In this document: positions 12,476 to 23,254 of the stretch, piece by piece
Numbering within the stretch: position 1 is the stretch's first letter
Layout: each line of letters begins with the position of its first letter
Assembly: GCA_025617745.1 (NCBI GenBank)
Contig: CM046859.1
Coordinates: 30,536,244-30,600,243, forward strand
Direction: 5' to 3'
Origin: Heliocidaris erythrogramma
Lineage: Eukaryota > Echinodermata > Echinoidea > Camarodonta > Echinometridae
DNA length: 64,000 bases
Notes under the pieces: model-generated
The model's input: the letters and a program-made list of their open reading frames with translations, nothing else
Told to the model about the DNA's origin: nothing
Databases searched by the model: none
Made by a program: the position numbers and the translations under genes

Positions 12476-13354
12476 TGAACTACAAAAGAAGCGTCGCACT
12501 TTTCAAATTGATATCTTTTACACATGATATTGGAATTTGATACGTAAAATCACATTTTATGCTTTTGTAACATCACAGATATAGCATTGACCGTCCATAA
12601 CACATCATCATAACAAAATGTGATTTCTGTCTAGGATTAAAACTCACATCCTTTCCGTGAACATGGTAGTGCACTCGTGTGCGGCTTTTTGAAAAGCATG
12701 ATGCACATGCACATCCTCTATCCAGTGGGGTTAAAAGGGACCCAAAACCTTCATCCTGTCATTCGTTTCCTGAGCGCTGTCACCATGCCACGTCTGACTC
12801 GAAACCAGAAGGAACAAGCCATCGGAAGTCTTCATGCTGGCCAACGTCCTAGAGTCATTGCCAACGACTTCAATGCAGCGTTCGGACAGTAGAGAGACTG
12901 CGGGAGCGATACAATGCAACCAACAGCACCAACGATCGTCAGCGCAGTGGTCGTCCCAGGGTGACAACAGCACGTCAAGATCGCCATCTTCACCGGGACC
13001 ACTTGCAGGATCGCTTCCGCAGAGCAACAGAATCGGCTCTACAGACTATTGGCACACACAACAGACCAATTTCTGCACAACTGTTCGTCGTCGGCTGAGA
13101 AGCTTCAACTTGTCTTGTCGGCGTCCTGCTCGGGGCTCTATCCTCACCGTTCGACATCGTCGGGAACGTCTCCTGTGGGCCCAACAACGTCAGAACTGGC
13201 GCTATCAACGACGAGAGTCGCTATTGCACATCTGTATTTGTTAAACAAAGCAAAACATTTTTTTTCAGTTTTCACTCTTGAATAAAGAATATGTGTCATT
13301 GTAAATAAAACAGTTTCAAACACATACATGTGCGACGTTTCTTTTGTAGTTCAG
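12475..13354 (+). mobile_element. Tc1-like DNA transposon, internally deleted
   Basis: The ends are inverted: CTGAACTACAAAAGAAGCGT on the left mirrors the right end over about 26 bp with one mismatch, and both are flanked by TA. At 880 bp it is roughly half of a typical full Tc1 (about 1.6 kb). It carries the N-terminal half of a Tc1 transposase and then jumps to the 3' non-coding part, so the DDE catalytic domain is absent. It cannot move by itself but keeps both ends. Confidence 0.9.
12785..13243 (+). pseudogene. Tc1-like transposase, N-terminal half only
   Basis: The start at 12785 (CACCATGCC context) gives MPRLTRNQKEQAIGSL, the usual first helix-turn-helix of Tc1 transposases. The first frame ends at a stop after about 35 codons (12890-12892). 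The next frame continues with RLRERYNATNSTNDR and SGRPRVTT, the GRPR linker between the two DNA-binding helices, then QDRHLHRDHLQDRFR. A further shift leads to VRRRLRSFNLSCRRPARG and TVRHRRERLLWAQQ. The family continues with a VLFTDE-type first catalytic Asp, but this copy instead ends in LLHICIC and a stop. So there are at least two frameshifts plus loss of the catalytic domain. Confidence 0.85.
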
Positions 13355-13387
<33 letters not shown>

Positions 13388-14102
13388 AAAATACATATAC
13401 ATATACATATACATACACACACATATATATATATATACATACACATATTCATACATTAATGAACAGAAATGGATTTACAATGATATGTAGTCATAGATCT
13501 ACATAAAGTTCAACGTACATGACAATGTAATATAGATGTACTAATACTGAGGTGAAGTACTAATACTGAGGTTAATTGGAACTAGAAGTTACTAGTCGAG
13601 CCTAGTCCCATTCTTTTGGCAAGATAGTAGCTACATGTACAATTTTTAATTCGTATGTAAAAAAAAAAACATATATATTTATAGTATATGAATAGGGGTC
13701 AATTTTCAAAATGCATGTAAACACTCGGCACGATGAATATTAAAAATGTTGATTCCTGATTATTTTGTCGCTTCTATATTCCCCAAATCATTTCAAAGAA
13801 AAGGCTGATATGTGCATTAATGAACGACCCCCTCCCCCGAAACATTGCATATAAAATCCACGAATGTATTTGGTCCAAATCTCATTTTTTTAGCTGTCAA
13901 TTCATGAATTGGGTGGAGTTCTGCAGAAAAGTAAAGTTTTAGCACATACTTTTCACACTTTTGACAATATACATGTATATTCAGCTATAAATGTTATACT
14001 GTTCAATTGGTATTATTGTAAGAGAATAGAATATGATATTCGACTTAATATCATTGATAAACTTGTTACTCTGCAAACAGGTTGTGAATCTAAAAAAATA
14101 TT

Positions 14103-14106
14103 GAAA

Positions 14107-14158
<52 letters not shown>
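14103..14158. repeat. (GA)n microsatellite
   Basis: A purine tract with AAAG interruptions. It produces spurious Glu/Arg and Ser/Leu frames on the two strands. Confidence 0.9.
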
Positions 14159-14159
<1 letters not shown>

Positions 14160-14353
14160 TGAAAGATCGAGATCGTGTGAATGTTGAGCATGTTGAGAGC
14201 GAACGTGCTTGTGTGACTCAGTTGACAATGACATATAAAACATTTATTCCCATGAAAAGAGACAGCACATTTGCCTCATTCATTCTTCAAATCTAAAGAG
14301 ATTAACCCAATCCTACTGGTAGGTGCACGTGTTAAAGAACCCCTGCAACCAAA

Positions 14354-15321
14354 TGCAACCCAAATGCTAGTTTTTTTGCTGTTGATGTGCAGGGATGGAT
14401 ACAACTAACATTTTGTTATTCAAACATCTTAATATGTTTCATAGATAGAGGTGTTGGGATCAGTGTCCCCGGACTGTGAACCACGAGGTCCAAGGTTCGA
14501 ATCCCACCGCACCACTAGCGTCCTTTGGCAAGACGTTAATCTACATTTGCCACTCTCCACCCAGGTGTTAAATGGGTACCCGGTAGGATGCGAAAGTTAA
14601 TGTCGTTTGTTTAGCAATTCGAGCGCCACTGTGCTGCTCTTGCTGGAATACTCCCCAGGGAGCGGATAAAGTGCACACATTGTGTGCGGGCATGTCAGAA
14701 TCCGAGGACCGGGGTAATAATAGTATCGTAATATGTAAAGCGCTTTGATATTAGTTTACTTCTGAAAAGCGCTATATAAATAGACGTTATTCTTATTATT
14801 ATTATTAGATTTTTAAATATTTTTGAAATATTTTTTCCAACCTCCTAAGCTCCACCCTAAAAAAAAAAGCTCCAGATCTCATTCCTGCAATGACATCATC
14901 TGTCAATCATCAGTCAGCTACACTAACATTCTACAATAGACAGAGGAATGTAACTTCCCCCAGCTCAGCACATGCTCACAATAGAATTCATGTTTTTGAA
15001 CAATACCTCCTCAGTATCATTCTTTTCCTGGTGATCCTACATCATGTCTGACATAGCAACTACTATGTAGGCATTGTCTATTAGACCAGATGGTCATCTC
15101 TGGCAAAGCTACATACCACTGTCTCTCCTTAGCTCACTAATGATTGACAGATGATGTCACTGCAGGAATGAGATCTGGAACATTTTTTGAGGGTGGAGCT
15201 TAGCATGTTTGCGAAAATGATTTAAAAAAATCTATGAAACATATTTAGATGTTTGAACACCAAAACATGAGTTGTATGCATCCCTGCATATCAACGGAAA
15301 TCAACTTGAATTTGGGTTGCA
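14354..15321. mobile_element. foldback/MITE with ~200-bp arms, SINE inserted in left arm
   Basis: The left arm (14354-14446 plus 14811-14920) and the right arm (15130-15321) are inverted copies of about 190-205 bp. Shared landmarks include TGCAACCCAAAT at the tips, CAGGGATG, ATATGTTTCATAGAT, AAGCTCCACCCT and CTGTCAATCAT. The roughly 210-bp centre is non-coding. The left arm is split by a 360-bp SINE, while the right arm is uninterrupted at the same point. No transposase is visible, and the superfamily is unknown. Confidence 0.85.
14447..14806 (+). repeat. complete echinoderm-type tRNA-derived SINE
   Basis: A tRNA-like head with B box AGGTTCGAATCCC is followed by the body GCAAGACGTTAATCTACATT, CACTCTCCACCCAGGTGT and AATGGGTACCCGGTAGGATG. 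The tail is TGTAAAGCGCTTTGATA ... AAGCGCTATATAAATAGAC and then (TTA)n, the kind of LINE-shared 3' end that ends in a short trinucleotide run. A 5-bp direct repeat TAGAT flanks it (14442-14446 and 14806-14810). The family is also represented in pieces at 9721, 44360 and 61076. Confidence 0.9.
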
Positions 15322-16330
15322 GTGGACCGTTAAATACGCGAATCAGATACTTCGACTGTATGGCATAGTCTTTGAAAGAAAAGAGACGCAGTGCGCATCC
15401 AGACTCCTCGTTAAACATGAAAAATTGGTGTTGCAGGCACCCATAATTATATCCCCATCCCTTTGCCTTCATCATCAGAAGACCCATCGGAACTGCACCA
15501 GTGATTCACCCACGCTCGCTCCATTACTGGATGAGTATTATGTCGATGATATACTCAGCAGTTTAACATTTTCAGCGAGCGCGTGATTATTTAGATCATG
15601 ATTTACGAGCGCTGTGACTGCATACGATGAAGACTCTATCCATTATACAGTAGAAAATGCATGCCTTAATTTCTCACATAAATTGTCCGTGCGTGATTTT
15701 TTCCTCCAAACCGAGGCCCACATTTTTGTTTTCTCTCTCTCTCTCTTTTCTCCCGTCTCGCACACAGAACGCTTGCGCCTGGAGGGAAAATGTAAATGCA
15801 TGCATCGAATTATGGACGTTCAATTGAGGCAAAGTTTTTTTTTTTTTTTTTACAAACGTGCATGAAACGATGGACAATGTTAATTAATTAAGGCAACCTG
15901 GAAAATGATAACCATTTTAAAAAGCGCACTTTCTTCAAAAATATTATCCTCATTAATAAACATGAATATTTATGTTGTGTCCGAATAAACTCGATTTTTT
16001 GTAAATAACATTTATATTTATAACAAAAATAGGCTTAAGCAATTAGATTAATATCACATTTGCCAGGGGAGTATCCAGAAATGGTGAAATATATATGCAA
16101 TCTTATGCCGTAAATTCATTGTACCTCAGATAGCTTACATTGAACGTTGTTTCTTATTTACATGCGATCATATGATCCTTTGAATAGGCGTTTATCCTTT
16201 CTTCGGCTTGGCAATCAATATAACGGGTTGATGGCATCTAACAAAGATATGAAAACATTAAATAATGCATTGACCGTAAAATCATGATTTTATTGTTTTT
16301 GGATAAATGGTTGTAATTTTTAACAACAAC
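15322..16330. other. AT-rich stretch, no gene seen
   Basis: Holds a short TC tract (about 15733-15750) and a T-run (15835-15851). Open frames here overlap the foldback arm or low-complexity DNA. Nothing else is supported. Confidence 0.55.
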
Positions 16331-16332
16331 AA

Positions 16333-16383
16333 AAACCACCACACACACACTCACACCTCTGTTGGTACACACACACACACACA
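16333..16383. repeat. (CA)n microsatellite, interrupted
   Basis: Two CA runs separated by CTCACACCTCTGTTGGT-type sequence. Confidence 0.85.
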
Positions 16384-16644
16384 GAGCATCAATTTTTTTT
16401 GTCTTTTTTTTTTTTGCATGTGAATAGTCTATTCTCTTTACTTAAAAGTTATTTTTTTTTACACATCAGGAGGATATAAAAATTAATATATAATAATATA
16501 ATACAAAATATATTTGTTAATAATCTTTTTAATGGCTATATTTCTTACATTAATCTCAAATGATTTATAAAGCATAAAAAATAAAAATATATATAATCTA
16601 GAGCCTTTACCGTGTTCTATTTGCAAGAGGAGAGGGAAGCGAGA

Positions 16645-16776
16645 CCCCCCCCCCCCAAAAAAAAAAAAATAAAAAAATAAAAAAAAATAAAAATAAAAAA
16701 AAGATTAAAAAAAATATATATATAAATAAATAAATAAAAAAATAAAACATAAATAAATAAATTTAAAAAAAAAATA
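16645..16776. repeat. C-run joined to a long A-rich tract
   Basis: About 13 C bases abut an A-run, followed by about 120 bp of A with scattered T (AAAT and AAATA units). The C-to-A junction recurs at several other sites in the window (32706, 35751, 36009, 48281). Confidence 0.85.
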
Positions 16777-17010
16777 TTACTCATCCGATCGTTCTGACCG
16801 TCAATAAAATGTTATTTCATTTAATGGCTTCCCTTGTGAAAGTCACTTTCATGAAATTAATATAATAATTTGAAATTTAAAAACTGCTATAAAAATCAAA
16901 GTTATTTTTTTTTATGGTTGACAAGATGTCGGTCTATTCATTTATTTACAGACAAATTGCTATTTCTATGAGATGACAATGGGTTTGACACTTTGCGCTC
17001 CATAAGTCTC

Positions 17011-17184
17011 AAGCCCGGCTCACACGAGGCGTCATTCCGATTGAGTCTGCGAAGACAGTTAACCCACACGCCGGTTATTTAAAGTATCGTTGCACCCTTC
17101 ATTTTGCATTCACTCTTTCATGACCTTACCATTCACTGACGCAGTCCTTACGTCAGCAAATGACGCTTCGTGTGAGCCGGCCTT
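17011..17184. mobile_element. CACACGA-type MITE, copy 1
   Basis: The ends are inverted over about 26 bp: AAGCCCGGCTCACACGAGGC on the left mirrors the right end GCTTCGTGTGAGCCGGCCTT. At 174 bp it is non-coding. Its reverse complement aligns with 20640-20875, which makes it a dispersed family. Confidence 0.85.
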
Positions 17185-17892
17185 AACTCAAGCTTCTTAT
17201 TCATGATTTGAAACTTGGATGAGAGTTAAAGGTTGACTAAATTAGAGAGAAAATGGGTGCTGTTTCCATGTATTTTTGCCTTCTAATCACGAATCTGGCA
17301 ATCGATTGTCCAAATTATGTCTCGTTTTGGCGAAAAAGGGGGAAAAGTAGAGGTTTTGGGACCGTTCCTTAAAACTCGTGAGCTGATTGGCTAATTAACG
17401 TCACACCCCCAAGTGACGTATGAAGAGTAAGAGGCACAAGATCTGCAGGCTGCAGCATATAACATTGTACATACAATGCTGTATTTGACTCCTCTGCTCA
17501 ACAGACAATTTATAAAAAAGGAAATTAATCATAGTCTTAGGAGTGAATAATAATTATCAATATATTTTCTACAAGATCAGCAAACACTTTTGCCCAAATA
17601 TACAGCTCTTGTTCTGTTTTTTAACTTTTTTTAACAATGTTCTCATCCATCTGAGCTTGCCGAACGAAAGTTTTGCATTGGTCTTAAACGCGTGCACAGC
17701 CGTTATGCGTCTGTACAATGTACTACACATCTTTAGTGCGGCAGTTACTATGTTCCCCTCGTACTTAGCGACTGGTGATCGCTTTTGTTTTGTTTATTTC
17801 ACTTTCGGCTTTTTTTTACTTCGCTTTACATACTACGGTAGTACTGACTTAGATTTTGGCTGAATTCGAGTAACTTATAGAGAGATAGAGAG

Positions 17893-18287
17893 ATGAAAAG
17901 TGACCGCGATTCCGAGTTGGAGGACTTTTTTTTTGGAGCTAGATACGAACTCTGATTTATCAGATGATTTATCAGATCCCGAAGGCAAAGAAGGTCAAGT
18001 GGCAAGGGGAATTCGACCATATTATATGTTTGAACCCCTCGCAGAAGACGCGCCGTGGCCTGGTGAAGGGGCCGTGGGTGAAGTAACTCCAGGGAGCTCC
18101 AACTCGTTGGAGCTATATACGGGTGAAATAGACCGAAAATTCTGTCTCTCGTTCGTTAGCTCTTCACATAGCTGACGAAGGAGAGACAGAATTTTCGGTC
18201 TACGGGTGAAGCTGCTGCAGCTGCTGGAGATGATGTCGTTGAAAAAAAGATTGGAAGACTTGACTCCAAGTTTGATCGTTGGAATAG
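17893..18287 (+). pseudogene. P2X7 C-terminal-domain-like protein, N-terminal part, broken
   Basis: From ATG at 17893 one frame reads MKSDRDSELEDFFFGARYEL. The next frame continues SDLSDDLSDPEGKEGQVARG, then GIRPYYMFEPLAED and an acidic/Gly-rich stretch to LELYTGE. After a 74-bp insertion with a 9-bp target duplication, it resumes as AAAAAGDDVVEKKIGRL and DSKFDRWNS, then a stop. An acidic Ser/Asp leader followed by an IRPYxFEP box is what I know from proteins annotated P2X purinoceptor 7-like, whose next block is a zinc-binding Cys cluster (WCxCGxC). Here the matching place reads WNS-stop, so that domain is lost. One frameshift near 17950, the insertion and the stop mean it is not functional as read. 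An intron is an alternative to the terminal stop. Confidence 0.6.
18119..18210. mobile_element. 74-bp perfect-ended hairpin element with 9-bp target duplication
   Basis: ACGGGTGAA occurs at 18119-18127 and again at 18202-18210. Between them, 18128-18201 is almost wholly a hairpin: TAGACCGAAAATTCTGTCTC pairs with its exact mirror at the right, then TTCGTTAGCT pairs with AGCTGACGAA apart from one G:T, leaving a loop of about 8 bases. A 9-bp duplication fits Mutator-like elements (hAT gives 8). It interrupts the P2X7-like frame; removing one duplication copy plus the hairpin restores a continuous frame across the site. Confidence 0.8.
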
Positions 18288-19007
18288 CTGAATCTTTTAG
18301 CTTGCTTTTCCTTTTCTTCATGCCAAATTCGGAATACAGGCCAGGATCCTCAAAATCATCTTCGGCAAAGCCCTTGCCACTCTGCCCGCGTGAGCTTTAC
18401 CTTTGGCTTTGCGACCCACAATTTCCGTAGATTTTCATCTTTAGGAAAAAGATGTAGGCTTACATAATCTTTAGGGGTCTTGCTACAGCCCGCAAATATA
18501 CACCGATTATTGATGAAACTGTGTGCCAAAATCAACGTTATTGTGAGGAATTAAACACGAAACTATGCAATGCAAACGGTCGATGCGGTAAATATCATGC
18601 TCGCGCTCGGCACCGTACCGGGCTGAGCCTGCCAGGCCTGCGGGCGTGCACGGTATACAGGTGGGTGGAATATTTTCCTTTACTTTTCGTACGTCACAAA
18701 TCACGTGATCACGATGTCGCTTCGATAGGTTTTTTAGGGGCGGGGCTTATGACTGTGTAAATCAGCAAAAATGTACTTTTCAAATGATTATGAAATACGA
18801 CTGATTGCATACAAAAGTGTGTGATAGATATTTTTTGGCTCCTGATGACCCCTTCTGACAGAAAATGGGCAATTAATTTTCTATTTTAGTCACCCTTTAA
18901 GTGACTTTTTATCATTTAGTCGGCTTAACATTTTATGAACCCAGAAAAGTTTTGTCCATTTATTTTTTCGTGTGGACTTGTGATCCATTGTTGTCCCCGA
19001 ACAATTC

Positions 19008-19469
19008 TTTGTTGCCCAAATATCAACTTTGAGCATTTTGCATAATTTGCATAAATCCAAAACAATAAATATAATACAGGCAATGTTAAACGACCCATTA
19101 CGACTTACGCACAATGTGCGCGCTGCACCCAACGCAACAGTGTTGTTAATATTGTGCAATGAGACCAGGGGGTGTTTCACAAAGCTGTTCGTAAAGTTAG
19201 GAATGACTTTACGAACGACTGGAACATGTTCTTGGGTGCTATACTAATCAGATTCTCAATCATTTAGCACAAGAACTGTTCACCAGTAGTGCGTAAAGTC
19301 GTGCGTAACTAACAAACAACTTTATGAAATACCCCCCTGTTCTGGAATACGATGCCACGTATGTCCTCCGTCCGTTGCGTCACAGATTATGCTGCATAAT
19401 ATGAATAACGCATTAGATTTTGATATGCAAATTACGCAAATCGCTCAAGGTTTCTCCTTGGGCAACAAA
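19008..19469. mobile_element. inverted-repeat element with a second MITE inserted
   Basis: The outer ends are inverted: TTTGTTGCCCAA on the left (19008) and TTGGGCAACAAA on the right. Inner matches TTGAGC, TTTGC, TAATTTGCATA extend the arms to about 50 bp. The interior is non-coding and split by the CGTAAAGT-type MITE at 19166-19339. Confidence 0.7.
19166..19339. mobile_element. CGTAAAGT-type MITE, copy 2
   Basis: The left end CAGGGGGTGTTTCACAAAGC is followed by TGTTCGTAAAGTTAGGAATG and ACTTTACGAACGACT. The right end is TTTATGAAATACCCCCCTG, the mirror of the left. It is about half the length of copy 1 (174 versus 324 bp), with the interior reduced. It lies inside the element 19008-19469. Confidence 0.85.
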
Positions 19470-19910
19470 ACTGAAAATATATTACCACTGACGATTTCAA
19501 ATAAAAAAAAACAAACAAACTTCATCGGAATGAACTTTTCTAGGTTTACTGTCGGCTGTATAGGAGCGTGAAATGGACTAATTACTTATCTGTATGGCTT
19601 CATATCTAGTTTAATAGAAGCCATTCAACTGATGGCTGTTTCCTTTTGATAGAAATTCAAGGACCTATTTCAAAAGTCATGCCCACAAATATATCCACAC
19701 TGAAACCCTATTGATTTATATTAGAAATATATATTCAAAATATTTACAGTTTCTCCCTCTGTGAAAGAAGGTCAATCAAACCCAAAATATAACGAGCATA
19801 TTTTGAGATGGAAAATTCATATGAATTTCTTTTAGAAGTATTAAGTTATGACAGTTCTTACAGGAAGCGAAGAAAGGAAGGGATCTGAACGTAACTGTTA
19901 TAAGGATTCT

Positions 19911-19931
19911 TCAAGGGGGGGGGGGGGGGGA
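19911..19931. repeat. G-run
   Basis: About 16 G bases after TTCAA, with a second G-rich patch at about 19950. The surrounding 19470-20640 shows nothing else I can support. Confidence 0.85.
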
Positions 19932-20639
19932 TGCAAGAAGATTTAAAGGGGTGGGGGGATTGGAATTTAAGTGAAAGATAAGCCGACAATTAGACGGAGA
20001 TAAAGCAAGACCCATACGTGAAATTTCAGATGTGATGAAAAAGGTGTCACAAGAAGAAAATTGGCGTCGATTTTATGGGGCCTTGGAGCAGCCCCCCTAA
20101 ATAGAAATAAATAACAAAATCAATAAAATGTGTATCATATTTCAATTATCAATTGTAAGGCAAGGAGAACACGCAATATGCTAGAAATGAAAACACAAAG
20201 AAATATTCCAACTTTAATGGGTTTGCCCTCCCCCCGTCCGCCCTTCTATTCTGAAAAATAGAAGAAGAAAGATCTGTAGCTCGATATACGGCATAAAAAC
20301 AGAGGAAGCTTTTGAGTGTCTTACATCAACGCCAGCCCATATACATGTACAATCGATATTGACACGATAATGTAGAGTGTTCAAACATTGCTACACAGCC
20401 GGCTGTATATATTTGCGCTTCTAAGTTATACTCCCTCTCGGGACTCGCGGGGCAACTAGTAGATCAACTTCGGGGTTTTTTTTCTTTAAAGTAATGCATG
20501 ATAGGATAAGGATATGAAACTCTAGATTTATTAACTACATCGATATTTCACCCATCAAGCATGTCAAGCATTCTCCTTTAATTTCATATTTTTTTCATTA
20601 ACATTTCATACATTTCATTCCATGAATTTCATTCGCCGA

Positions 20640-20875
20640 GGAAAGCCCGACTCACACGAGGTTTCATTTGCTGATGTCAGGACCGCATCCAGTGACTTGT
20701 ACGGTCTTTTGCGCGTCATTAAAAGAGTGATGTGGTACAAAAAAGGATAACAGGGGTAAGAGTTAACCCGTTGACTACTGAATTCTTTCATTCCCATAGG
20801 TTTAACACAGGAAGCACCCGGTTCCAGTAGGAAATGGGTTAATTGCCTTCTCAGGCTCACATTCGTGCTGGTAAG
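20640..20875. mobile_element. CACACGA-type MITE, copy 2 (diverged)
   Basis: The left end AAAGCCCGACTCACACGAGG and the following TTTCATTTGCTGATGTCAGG align with the reversed right end of 17011-17184. The downstream GTTAACCC and TTGCCTTCTCAGGCTCACAT align with its other half. This copy is about 60 bp longer, with an insertion in the middle, and its right terminus is degenerate. Confidence 0.65.
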
Positions 20876-22298
20876 GATGGGTGTGACAGTACTGAAAGTT
20901 AATGATGCTTGCACTACAGGTGAAAAAAATGAAACTTTTGATCGTTGATAACTCCTAAAAGAAAAAAACAACTCGTATCAGGCTTACGTTTGCAAATGGT
21001 AACGTTGAATAATTTTAAATTTATTTTGAATAAGTTTTATCATATTTCTTTGAGTATTATTCTTAAAATAAAGCTCTGAATGTTTAATTTAATTTCACTT
21101 TATTTTTTATGAAAATCAAGATCACAAAAATATGTGTGTGTCAATAATTAATTCAGAACACATCAATGCCATCAGTGCATCGCACCTGTCATTTGTTGGC
21201 AAACTTCTGCTATCCGGTGTCATTGATGATTCATGAGTCTGGTTTAATAATGGCGCTCTAAAATTTGATCTGCAATACATATATTGTATTCTGAGGTCCA
21301 TTCAAGTTTAGTTTTAAAACTTCTAACAAAGATGTCTTACCTTTGATAGGAACGTTTGAAAATACCAGTACGGTGATAAAGCTTTTGTTGAATCAGTTGT
21401 CCTGGGAGCGGGCAAAGCAATAATGTCTTCTACTTTCTACCACAGACAAATAATCCTCCACTCAAGATTTTGTCATTGTGACGTCAGTGTTTCAAGATAC
21501 AATGTCCGTTGAACACGACAACATGCACGAGTCGTCATGCCCATGGTTTCATTCGAGGATAACCGGCATACAAATGCACAGGACTGGCCAAGACGCAAGT
21601 CCTGAACGCACAGGTGCAATGACCTAGCGCAAGGTTTCAGATTGGTCCTGGATTCTGGGTCAACGAAACACAGGCGATGCCAATCATTGAATCTACACAA
21701 ACCTATAAGGGCATGTAGAACACTGGTTTCTCATGTGCAGCGATCGGTCATTATATATATTGTTCGGTTCTATGTTTACTTTGGCGTGAATTCTATTGAA
21801 TTAAACAATTAAATTACGAAGTTTGAATGACACCTGAGTACAGAGTCTCTGCCGAATCTACACAGTGGTATCAAATGAATCAGTTACATTAGCAACAATA
21901 AGTTGCTAAACGCCTTTGTTAGAGGTTGAAATCAAGTGTGGAAGAGTGGACAGCCACTAAATTAAACAGTAATTAATACAGGTTTCCAAAAATGCTCTTT
22001 AAAGACCGAAGGGAAACTGATGGATAAAAGACGGCAAATACACCCATGGATAGGGAGGAGTCTCTTCTCTCCCCTAGATAAATTGGGAGATTTTGAATTC
22101 CCCTACCATGTTATGATGCACGAATTATAATTTGTTTTTAAAAAACATGTCGAAAGAAAACTCGAATGATAGGACTCAGGGTATGTGTGGAGAGAAGGGG
22201 TCCCTCTGAGGAAAAAAAAAGGTCGGGCAGGCTTCTATGGGAGGAAGCGGAGTTACAGCTTAGACCGCGTAGAGGCGCATTAAATATAATGCATCTAT
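20876..22298. other. AT-rich stretch, no gene seen
   Basis: I see only short unrelated open frames (for example 21473-21700, minus). None has a recognisable domain, and nothing is called. Confidence 0.55.
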
Positions 22299-22680
22299 TG
22301 TTTAAAGAGAATGTTGAGTTCTGGGAGAGGTGTAAAATAATTTGTGAGCTTTCCCATTCTTTTTATGTCACTTTAGAAGAAAATCATACTAGAAATCTCC
22401 CCTGATAAAGGATAGCTCTTCAAATGCCCTTAATATTAGAAATAAGGCGAGAAATAGCTCAAAATTTCGGGCCGAACATTCATGCCACTTGAATGTGCAG
22501 TCCCATATACCCATTTCTGTATGCAGCACATGGGCTTTTTAGCGAGATTGGGTGAGCTTCTTATCATCTTCATGATTTCTAAACCTCACAGTATAAAACA
22601 ATTCTTATGTAGACATGATAAACCTTTCACAATAGACCGCTTTCTAAAGTATACAAATTTATGCACATTCGCTGAGCACC
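22299..22680 (+). repeat. interspersed repeat, family R, copy 2
   Basis: Same family as 10735-11056: AGAATGTTGAGTTCTGGGAG, TTATGTCACTTTAGAAG, GGGCCGAACATTCATGCCAC, CAGCGAGATTGGG-type sequence and TCTAAACCTCACAGTATAA. It accounts for much of a 182-codon open frame starting at 22482, which I do not treat as a gene because the sister copies do not keep it open. Confidence 0.75.
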
Positions 22681-22865
22681 TAGTGAAGAGCTATTCCATT
22701 AACCTGCTTTTTATAAATGAGCCTCAATGCTTGGAATCCAGTTTGCATACATTATTTGTTGCTATGTCCGGCAAGCCTCCGACAAGCTTTCAGGTTGTCA
22801 AGAACAACCTTTCTTTGAAAGGTATGTATAAAATTTCACTCTCATCCGTTTTTCTCTCTTCCATC

Positions 22866-22897
<32 letters not shown>

Positions 22898-22926
22898 TTT
22901 GTGGGGGGGGGGAGGGGGGGGGGGGT
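22866..22926. repeat. (GTTTT)n then G-runs
   Basis: About five GTTTT units, a T-run, then two G-runs separated by a single A. Confidence 0.9.
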
Positions 22927-22975
22927 TCTATACTCTTATTCCTTCATCACCTTTTCTTCACCCCACTTCTAGTGT

Positions 22976-23175
22976 TATGATGATGATGATGATTGTGATG
23001 ACTCACGACTATGATGATAATGATGATTGATGTTGATGAGATGGCGAATACTGATGAAAATGATGGTAGTGATGATGCCGATGGCGATAATGATAATGAC
23101 GATGAAGATACTGAGGTTGATAGCGATGATGGTGATGCTAATGCTGCAGTTATTGATGATGATTCAAAATAAAAT
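22976..23175. repeat. degenerate (GAT)n array
   Basis: GATGATGAT units with many single-base changes. It yields Met/Ile-rich and Asp-rich frames that are not genes. Confidence 0.8.
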
Positions 23176-23254
23176 TGTTACCAAGGAATCGTCACTAGGT
23201 CAACATGAATTCAAAGTAATGATAATGCATCGATGATGACGATGAAACGATGAT

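Larger units (their letters stand above)
17230..18896 (+). mobile_element. TTAA-flanked inverted-repeat unit carrying a P2X7-like ORF
   Basis: TTAA lies just outside both ends (17226-17229 and 18897-18900). The left end reads AGGTTGACTAAATTAGAGAG; the right end reversed reads AGGGTGACTAAAATAGAAAA, about 17 matching bases of 20. TTAA targets are typical of piggyBac and Kolobok elements; the AGGG-type terminus is closer to Kolobok as I remember it. Inside, the only recognisable coding sequence is the P2X7-like fragment near 17893-18287. I see no transposase. An alternative is that the gene fragment is host sequence and the matching ends are chance. Confidence 0.5.

Noticed and set aside
15272-15586. 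A plus-strand frame containing YYVDDILSSL, reminiscent of the reverse-transcriptase YVDD box
   Set aside because: The frame begins inside the arm of a foldback element, no other reverse-transcriptase block is present, and a four-residue match is easily chance.
22482-23030. 182-codon plus-strand frame
   Set aside because: The first part is an interspersed repeat also found at 10735 and 52008 where the frame is not kept, and the end is G-run and GAT repeat.
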